Positions 1 to 6,944 of a stretch of DNA of 19,676 nt are shown here, piece by piece. The DNA is taken from assembly GCA_030849075.1 (NCBI GenBank), contig JASAOO010003058.1, positions 1 through 19,676 of the forward strand. The letters are read 5' to 3'. Below the pieces are notes generated by a model. That model made no database searches, was not told the origin of the DNA, and was given only the letters and a program-made list of their open reading frames with translations. Position 1 is the stretch's first letter; each line of letters opens with the position of its first letter. The stretch comes from Zelonia costaricensis. Lineage: Eukaryota; Euglenozoa; Kinetoplastea; Trypanosomatida; Trypanosomatidae. A program made the position numbers and the translations under genes.

Positions 1-226
1 CGATGCAGGCCACACACAGCTGGCCGCTCGGGTCGCCGAACGGAGTCGGCACGTCGTAGTACTTCGCATCATGAAAGCACTCCAAGTTCTGCAGGCCGGA
101 GCGGCCCATGACGGCAATGGCAACGGGCTCGTGGTGGGGGTTGCCGTACATGGGCGCCTCCGCACATTTCGCTGCTGCTGCTGCTGCTGTGGGGGCGTTG
201 CTCGCAACGCTGTGCTTGGTCGCCAT
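1..226 (-). CDS. MTAP: Methylthioadenosine phosphorylase, N-terminal part (runs off the left edge)
   Basis: The 75 visible codons encode the N-terminus of a family 2 purine nucleoside phosphorylase. These enzymes cleave 5'-methylthioadenosine with phosphate to adenine and methylthioribose-1-phosphate, in the cytosolic methionine and purine salvage pathway linked to polyamine synthesis. Seen directly: a first beta strand and glycine loop (VAIAVMGRSGL, residues 35-45) followed by YYDVPTPFGDPSGQL (residues 56-70). This matches the family pattern of a glycine loop, then VDTPFGKPS as in human MTAP. The ATG at 226 gives a leader with a six-residue alanine run. A second ATG at 151 (MYGNP) would give a leader of human-like length, so the start is not certain. 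The start at 226 is preceded by a predicted splice acceptor at 300-301 with no ATG between. The loop reads GRSG where family members usually have GGTG. The C-terminal catalytic parts lie outside the window. Confidence 0.85.
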   Translation of the reverse strand, partial: MATKHSVASNAPTAAAAAAKCAEAPMYGNPHHEPVAIAVMGRSGLQNLECFHDAKYYDVPTPFGDPSGQLCVACI

Positions 227-268
227 GAGAGCTGATGCGTCCTGGCCACAGGATTTCGTGGTGTTGAG

Positions 269-289
269 GTGTGTGTGTGTGTGTGTGTG
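269..289 (-). repeat. (CA)n microsatellite, gene sense, in the MTAP 5' leader
   Basis: About ten GT units on the plus strand, which read (CA)n in the gene sense. The repeat lies 43 nt before the MTAP ATG and inside its predicted 5' UTR (227-299). Confidence 0.9.
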
Positions 290-299
290 AGGAGTGAAC

Positions 300-370
300 C
301 TACGACACGTGATCGTTGTGATGGGAGGAGGGAGCCGTGGTGAGGTTAGAGGGGCCGGAGGGAGAGGCGG
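300..370 (-). promoter_or_regulatory. Predicted trans-splice acceptor for MTAP
   Basis: In the gene sense a pyrimidine-rich stretch (plus-strand purines at about 321-370) is followed by the first clear AG at 301-300 (GTCGTAG). This is the arrangement used for spliced-leader addition in trypanosomatids. The implied 5' UTR is about 73 nt and contains no ATG. The prediction is from sequence only. Later AGs (CCAG, ATCAG) nearer the ATG are alternatives. Confidence 0.55.
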
Positions 371-850
371 CGGATGGAGGTGGCTCAACAGGCGCGGCGG
401 ATTCTGCACACTTCGCGGCTTGTGGCTCGACCGAGGGTGCTGAGCCATCGCCCGTGGCATCGCGAAGGAGGGCCGGTGTGCCAGGCGGGGGGCGGGGGGC
501 GGGTCTGACCGACGTGGCACTGGAGGGGGGGGGGGAGGTGAGGAGGGTGCACAAGTGTGCGTGGCCAGGCTGTGTTTCGGCCCTTTCACGGTGCATCGGC
601 GAGCCGCGTGACCGGCGCTTCATACGTGAGATTCTTTTGCCCTTTCGTGGTGGCGCGCGCTGTGGCACACGCTGTTGAAGGAAGTGCGCGTCGTTGACTG
701 CTATCGACGCGGACGCACACGACGTCAGCTGATGCGCCATTGATGCAGCGCGGCAGACGTCAGAAAAGCAGGAAAAAGGATGAGGGCACAACGGCAGGAA
801 GCTAGCGTATACGCGTGTGTCACCTGATCAACCTTCCCTCCCCTCGCACG

Positions 851-873
851 CACACACACACACACACACACAC
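851..873 (-). repeat. (TG)n microsatellite, gene sense, mid-intergenic
   Basis: Eleven CA units on the plus strand, (TG)n in the gene sense. It lies in the presumed 3' UTR or distal intergenic part between the RavA-like gene and MTAP. Confidence 0.9.
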
Positions 874-2436
874 GTGCCGCCTCCACACGACACTCTCGAA
901 TCGAAGGCGACGGACAGTGTGCCTGCGAGAGCGGGAAAGAGTGGCGACGACGGGGGAGGGGGGGGGGCGGTGGCCGTGACGATAGATGGAGGAGGAGTGC
1001 AGAGGCGAGAGGTGCGCTGATGTGCGGTCAACAGAGTGCACGCAGACGCACCCCGGCCCTTCCCTTCCCTTCCATACGCCCCCCGCCCCCTCGCCAGTCC
1101 ACTGCGCTGCTGGAAGCGGATGTGCGACGGGTGTTCCCCACGATGAAGAAGAAGGAGACGTGGGGTGAAGTGGGGCGGGGCGGAGGGGCGAGTCCCGCAG
1201 CGCCACCGCCTCCGAGTTGGCGGTAAAACGAGGAGAGGTCCGAAGGGAGACGGCAGCGGTGGCGTGCACGGGTCAACAGGCACGCGAGCAAGAGAGAGAG
1301 AAGAAGTGAAGTTGCGCCGTGGGTGGGCGAGGAGAAGAGGGCGAGGGCGGCGGGGCCGCGCAGGGGGCATGCGCACATCGTCGCTGTCATCGATGTCGAT
1401 CACCCGGTGCGCAGCGAGGGGCAGGTGGAGGGGAGAGGGGGGTGAGGAGCGTGCTGCTTCAAAGAGGAGCGCCGCTCGCATTCCTCACGGATGCCACACC
1501 GGGTTGCCGCACAGGACGGACTTCGTGCCCGTTGAGCCGGCCGTGCATTTGTGCACAGGCGTGCACGCGGAGCGAGGCGGCGTGGCAGCTGTGCGTGGCC
1601 AGCCACTGGCCGTGCACTCTCCAATAGACGGAGGGTGGCCGAACGGGGCTTCGATGAGTCGCGGTCGCAACCATCGCCCGTCGCTGGCGGGCGTCGTGCC
1701 ATTCGCAGCTCGACCTCAACCCACCTCACACGTCGGCGGGAGTCGGGGAAAACGCCACGGCGCAGAGAACACAAAACAGGCGAGAAGTGAAAGAAGGTGA
1801 GCGCACGCATCAGCAAGAGGAGAAGAACACGACGAGGCGGGGGTGGGGGGAGGGGGAGGTGCAGCAGACGGTGCTGCCAGCGACGGCATTGACGTCAGCG
1901 AGCCGCCGAGGGGAGCCGAGGTCCCCGTCGTCCCGCTGTGGCACACCGCAGACGGGGGTGGAGAGCGAGAACGTAGAGCGTGACAAGCGACTCGAGCACA
2001 GCAGCGACGGGTGTCCGGGCGGGCGGGAAGGGAAAGGAAGCCAACGCGGTGGTGGTGCGTGACGACAGGGGACGGGCGATCCAGAGCTCCTTCACTGCAG
2101 CGAGCGGAGCCGTGAGCGAGGGGAGGACAGAGAACCGTGGTCTGTACGCGTATACGTCATGTATGGAAAAGCAGCGGCTTTCGGCACGCCAACACTTGGT
2201 GCAGTCGCGCGCTTCGCACATCAGCGCGCTGGCAACCCCCTCCCCCCTCCCCCATCACACAAATCCCCGACGTCTGTGTGCGAGCCCTGCCACACAACAC
2301 AAGCACGCAAGAGGACGGATACAGGTAAAGCGAGAAAAGGAGAAAGAGAGCGGCAGTGCACGTTACGGCACCGTACGAGCGATGCCGGCTTGTGCATCGC
2401 AGGCTGAGGGCGCGCGAACGGTGGCACAGCCACAGT

Positions 2437-2454
2437 CACACACACACACACACA
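2437..2454 (-). repeat. (TG)n microsatellite in the 3' UTR of the RavA-like gene
   Basis: Nine CA units on the plus strand, which read (TG)n in the gene sense, about 180 nt after the ATPase stop codon. Confidence 0.85.
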
Positions 2455-2635
2455 GCCGTCGTTGGCGTCCTCTGGCCGGCCTCTGTGCGTGTCACCGTAT
2501 CGAGGTGCAGCGTATCGAGCGCAACGGTGAGCCCGAGAAGAACTACTAGATGGTGCGCGGTAGTCGCGCATCGGACGCAGGAATGCTCCTCCATGACGAG
2601 TGTGGACGTGCACCCGCTGATAAGCAGGTGACGCT

Positions 2636-5230
2636 TCAGTACTGCTTCATCTTGAACTTGGACTTGAGTTCCTGGGGGAGCTTTTTGTAGGTCGGGAGGT
2701 CCAGCTCGATGTGCTGGAAGTTTCCATCTCGGAAGAACGGGATGGAAAACAGCGTGCGCTGCATCGCGTCGAAGTAAACGGTGCGGACGATCATGGACAG
2801 GAACCCGCCAGGTTCGTCGTCTTCTCCCAGTCCACTCCAGCCGCACTTGAAGCGCGTCGGGAAATTCTTCATGACGGACGCAACGGCTTTCAACAAGTCA
2901 CACGCAACAAGAACGGGTTCTTTTTTTTGAACGAGAAGGATCTGACCAATAGTCGAGAAGTTGTGGGAGTCCCTGGCGTCGAGGTCGATGATTGCGTCGG
3001 AGTGCGCGCAAGTTGCCGACAGCACAACGAACAGGAGCTTTGGAAGGCGGTAGAACACGACTTGCGAGAGAAGCGTGTCAGCGTGATCTTGAGTATACCA
3101 CTCACCGATGTCAGCCCCACGCTCCACCAATGCCCTCGCCTGCTCCAACACCTCTTCGGAGGTCTCGCCGCTCCTCGGAATGGTCTTGATGAGTTCCCGC
3201 AGCTCATTGGTGGCCTCGTCTTTCCTAGCCGCGTTCGCTGCCTCCCTCGCGTCCAGCGCGTTCTGTGCGAGAGCAAGCTTCGTAGTCTCCTGTCGCAGTT
3301 CCTCGGCATCCTCGGCCGCTTTCAGCTGCAGTTTGCGTTGCTCGACGGACGCCCGCGCCGCTGCGTTCTGGTGCCGCGCCGCCTCCACTTTCGCGTGCGC
3401 CATCGCCTCCTGTTGATTGCTGGCCTTCACCACCTCCTCGAACTGCTTTTGCGTCGCGAGTAACTCTTCCTCGCGTTGCAAGTCCCTGTGCTGCTGCTCC
3501 TCGTATTGCTGCTCTCTCAGATCAGCGAGGAAGGCTGCCTGCGCTGCATTCGCGCGCTTCAAGGCTGCCGTCCTCACCTTGTCAATGCTGAGACTGCTGT
3601 ACTGCGCCTCGTCGGCCTCCGACCACTTGAGCTTCACTTCAGCGATCACATCACTTGGCAGGAGGAAGCACCCGTCAAGCACCTTCAGCTCGGCCTCGTA
3701 GTCGTCTTCGTTCACCTCGTTCGCCATGGCGCGTCGGAGCAGCTTTACCACGAAACTGTGCACCTGGGCAATGTCGGCGTGCCGGCGCCACGCCGTGTAG
3801 AGACAAACGAGAAGATCGAACGGGTGAGGAGCCCTTCCGTAGAACGTGCTGAGCAGCCAGATCGTCTCCCACAGGGTGCACTTCCGCCGCGTCGTCACAG
3901 TGAAGCCGCCGCGAACGTCCTGATGTGCGGTGGCGCGGTTCACTTCACCAAAGGTGTCGGTGTAGGCCACAATGCTTTCAAGCATGGCCCAAACCCGGTC
4001 CGGTGCCGGTGTCTTGGGGTGCAGCCAGTCCGCGCTCGAGGACGTGGCCAGGCGCCGTGCCACGTGCAGGAAGCCAACATCCTCTACTGTCAGCGTGTCC
4101 TCCACCGCCTCGTGGGAGCCGTCGGCGCGGGCAGCAACATTCTGCTTCTTGAGCCACTCCAACAGATCTTTGGTTGGTGGCTCGGTGAGAAAGACGCGGA
4201 AGACGATCCTGTCGAACACGGCCTGGAGCTCCGCCTCGACGGGAAGCTCGTTCGAGGCACAAAATAAAGAGAACAGCGGAAGCAGGATACGTCGGCCCTC
4301 CTTCTTGAAGACGCGCTCGTGAATGAGGTTGAGCAGCACCTGCAGTGTCGCACCGTGCGCTTTCCAGACCTCGTCAATAAAGGCAAAGTACGTGTGATCG
4401 CCGCAGAGGGTGTTGTTCCTGACGTACCGGATGCGATCCTGCTTGAAGTCCACAATGCTCCTGAATCCTGCGATCTCGTCGACAAACGTGGAGGCGTCGA
4501 AGGTGATGTTCACATTTTCGGCCTCCGGGTCGAAACCGGTGGCGCTCACGTGTTGCATGATGCGCTCCACCAAGGCGGTTTTCGCCTCCCCCGGGGCACT
4601 GTACAGGAAGGCGTGCTGGCGGCACAACACAGCCATCAAACACACGCCAGCGGCTTCGTCGCGCATCAGAAAATGGGAGCACACAGCCTGCAGGATTCGC
4701 TTCACCTTCTCGCGGATCTTCTCCACTTCAGCGCGGACGTATGCGTCGCTCTCAGTCAGCAGTCGGCCGCCAAGCGCGACGAGGTACGCATCCCAGGAAA
4801 GGCACGTCGAGGTCGCCCTCTTCACAGAACTCTCCATGGCGACTGGCAGGCCACGCTGGGGCGCTGCGACGGTGCTCACCGAGTCCGCGGCCATTGCCTC
4901 ATCGCCTTTCGCGACATCCAACAAGAACGGAGAGGCGGCGTCTGCGACTGGTAGCTGATACGAGGGACGCTCTTGACGGCGAGGTGATGCGAGCAGTTCA
5001 CCGCTTTTCACGCGCGGCTTTCGATTCGCCTCGTCAACGGCATCAACAGCCGCCGCGTCGCCGATGTGGGTGGCGGGCTCCGGTCCACCGCGTGCCGACG
5101 ACGTCTGCAGCGCGTCCGCGTTCCGCCCTTTGCCTTTCTTGGTGGTGTGCTCCTTCGCCTTCACCTTCTTTTTCTTCGTCACCTTCACCTTGGCGACGAC
5201 CTTCTCGTGCTGGCACGGTAGCTGGATGAC

Positions 5231-5261
<31 letters not shown>

Positions 5262-5551
5262 CTGCGGCGGCGCGACGCCATCGAGGTCCTCTTGCCGAGA
5301 CCACGCCGGCCGCTCGATTGGCGCGACGGCGGCAGGGATACTCGGATCGTAGTGCCGGCCGCATCAACACCGCCGCCCGCACCTGGGGCGGGAACGTCAG
5401 CGGTGTTCTCCGACGCAGAGCGGGAAAGCTCCGCCGCACCCTCACTGTGGGCCGGGGTTTGAGCGTTTGACGGTACGTCAGCAGGGACTGCCGCAGCCGC
5501 CGGAAGCAACCACGCGGCGGACTTGACGGTGACGGTGGAAGAGATCGACAT
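2636..5551 (-). CDS. RavA/MoxR-type AAA+ ATPase with C-terminal coiled coil
   Basis: A protein of 971 residues. Residues 1-250 are low complexity, with a serine run near residue 103 and a lysine-rich basic stretch (about 122-142). The AAA+ core follows. It has a Walker A loop SAPGEAKT (318-325; compare GPPGIAKS in bacterial RavA), a Walker B/helix FIDEVWKAH with acidic pair D393/E394, sensor 1 ASNELP (N434), a candidate arginine finger R448 in VFDRI, and a sensor 2-like TTRR (about 553-556). The IDEVWKA and ASNELP motifs are typical of RavA and not of general AAA proteins. A charged coiled coil rich in Gln, Glu and Ala spans about 655-787, and a globular C-terminal domain of unknown type follows. 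I see no sign of the RavA LARA domain. The frame stays open to 5581, but only through a TTG that lies in the pyrimidine tract, so the ATG at 5551 is the start. Bacterial RavA works with ViaA; the partner here is unknown. Confidence 0.85.
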
Positions 5552-5562
5552 CGCCGACGCCC

Positions 5563-5607
5563 CTCCCCCCACGACAAGCAAATAATAGAATATAGAAAAG
5601 AGGAAGT
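5563..5607 (-). promoter_or_regulatory. Predicted trans-splice acceptor for the RavA-like gene
   Basis: In the gene sense a long T-rich pyrimidine tract (plus 5571-5607) runs into the first AG at 5564-5563, leaving a leader of only about 11 nt before the ATG at 5551. This placement excludes the in-frame TTG at 5581 as a start, because that codon would be removed by trans-splicing. Confidence 0.65.
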
Positions 5608-5741
5608 GACGATAAACGGAGATTTGCGTCTCGTGGGGAGGTGACGCAGGACGCGCCCCCCTTGTTTGCGATATGGTGGTGCTCCTGCTGCTTTCCCCAG
5701 TGACACGAGAGACGTCTCGTGTACGCGTACGTGTGGGTGTT

Positions 5742-5752
5742 TGTGTGTGTGT
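5742..5752 (-). repeat. Short (CA)n repeat, gene sense, upstream of the RavA-like gene
   Basis: Five to six GT units on the plus strand about 190 nt before the ATG, upstream of the predicted acceptor. It continues a more degenerate GT-rich stretch from about 5719. Confidence 0.7.
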
Positions 5753-6022
5753 TTAAACAACGTTAACTTACAGCTTTCAACCGTGAGGCGGCGAAGGGGG
5801 ATGGCTTGTGAGGTCGCGGAGGGGGTGGGGAAGGCGGGGCGGGGGGTTGTACATGGACCAAGAAGCGACACTAGAGATCGAAGGACACGACAGGCTGTAT
5901 GCAAACCTGAGGAGTCCGAAGGAAATGGGGCGGAAGGGGGGGGGGGGCAGGGAAGCTACGCCTTGCCGATACGTGAACGCACCCGTCGTCCCCACGGCCT
6001 CTGCCACCATCGCCGAAAACAG

Positions 6023-6046
6023 GCACACGCACACGCACACACACAC
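6023..6046 (-). repeat. Imperfect (TG)n repeat, gene sense
   Basis: CA-rich stretch on the plus strand with interspersed CG, in the gap between the Syo1-like and RavA-like genes. Confidence 0.75.
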
Positions 6047-6823
6047 GCCACGGAGCGCTCGTGCAGCTTGTTGCACCGCGCGCGGAGGATTGGGTGCAAG
6101 CTGTTCGCTCCTGATCTGGTGCACACACAAACAGACGTGTGAAAGCGCGTGCGCGGAGAGGACGTCCACGTGACGCGCATCGCAGCGCGAGGGTCGAGCG
6201 TTCAAGGTGAGGTTCGTCAGCACGGCTGTTGTTGTGCTTTTGTTTTCTTCTTGTTCGCGCATCCGTTGCGGCGAAGGGCCGGAGTCGGGGCAACGACGGC
6301 GATGCAGAGGGCTATTGAGGCCGCGAGGCGATTACGTGCGGATCGCGGAGGGCCTCGGACAGCGGACAGGGGCAAGACTTGAGTGCACCAGTTAAAGAAG
6401 GACAGAGTACCATCAACACCATGTCGCGGCGGCACCTCGTAGCGGGTGCCCAACGCACCCTTCCCGTCTTGCTTCCACAGGAGCCGCGTCGCCGCCCCCC
6501 CTCCTCTCCTCTCCTCGCGTGCACTGTGCTGCGCTCAAGCCGCGCCGCTGTCTCCTTGTCCCTCCTCACACACACACACACTACACCGCAGGCAGAGTTC
6601 GGAAAAGACGCCTCGAGTGCCGGTGCAGGAGGTAGTGGCCATCACTGCCACCGTCGGGGCGTTCCGTCGCGAGGAGGCCCGTGAGGCGACACCCATCAGC
6701 GCCCCCATCCTCGTCTCGAGTCCGGTTTCGGCAGTGTTTAAGATGGTGCCCCCCCCCACCCCACAAAAAAAAAAACAGGCACCGCACACATGAAGGTTTC
6801 CTTAATCGTTATCGAACTAGCCA

Positions 6824-6841
6824 ACACACACACACACACAC
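6824..6841 (-). repeat. (TG)n microsatellite in the 3' UTR of the Syo1-like gene
   Basis: Nine CA units on the plus strand, (TG)n in the gene sense, about 100 nt after the stop codon at 6945. Confidence 0.9.
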
Positions 6842-6871
6842 AAACAAGCGCACACAGTCAAGTCTGCGCAA

Positions 6872-6918
6872 GGGGGGGGGGTGGCGGGAAGCACGACCAG
6901 GTGTGTACCCCCCCCCCC
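6872..6918 (-). repeat. G-run/C-run inverted repeat just after the Syo1-like stop codon
   Basis: Plus-strand G10 (6872-6881) faces C11 (6908-6918) across about 26 nt. In the transcript this is a G11 run followed by a C10 run, which can form an all-G:C stem of about ten pairs 27-73 nt after the stop codon. Run lengths may be affected by sequencing error. Confidence 0.6.
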
Positions 6919-6944
6919 ACTACCCCCCACCACGGTGACACTCG

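Larger units (their letters stand above)
227..2635 (-). other. Intergenic region: 3' UTR of the RavA-like gene and 5' UTR of MTAP
   Basis: I see no credible gene in these 2.4 kb. Open frames exist on both strands, but all are rich in Pro/Arg/Ser/Ala or in His-Thr runs from microsatellites, and none shows a recognisable domain. The gene-sense strand is pyrimidine rich, with C runs at plus-strand G tracts (for example 527-536 and 957-967). Gene-sense (TG)n repeats lie at 851-873 and 2437-2454. Trypanosomatid polyadenylation is usually placed a few hundred bases before the next acceptor, so most of this gap is probably the 3' UTR of the ATPase gene. Confidence 0.6.
5552..6944 (-). other. Intergenic region: 3' UTR of the Syo1-like gene and 5' leader of the RavA-like gene
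   Basis: No gene is supported here. Gene-sense (TG)n repeats lie at 6824-6841, 6567-6580 and 6023-6046 (the last with interspersed CG), and a gene-sense (CA)n lies at 5742-5752. Other features are an 11-base A run at 6765-6775, a 12-base G run at 5936-5947 and a G/C-run inverted repeat at 6872-6918. Open frames in this gap are short, or are His-Thr and Pro-rich translations of the repeats. Confidence 0.6.

Noticed and set aside
300..791. Minus-strand frame of 163 codons upstream of MTAP
   Set aside because: It begins at a non-ATG codon, is Pro/Ser/Ala-rich in its second half, and overlaps the predicted MTAP splice tract.
400..1710. Possible SIDER-type degenerate retroposon in the long 3' UTR (shared short words such as TGTGCGTGGCCAG near 555 and 1590)
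   Set aside because: The shared words are short and in different order, and I could not identify the SIDER signature by eye. A profile search would decide.
1165..1800. Plus-strand open frame of 211 codons between MTAP and the RavA-like gene
   Set aside because: It is Arg/Gly-rich without domain features, lies opposite to all other genes, and is the complement of pyrimidine-rich UTR sequence. High GC gives many such frames.
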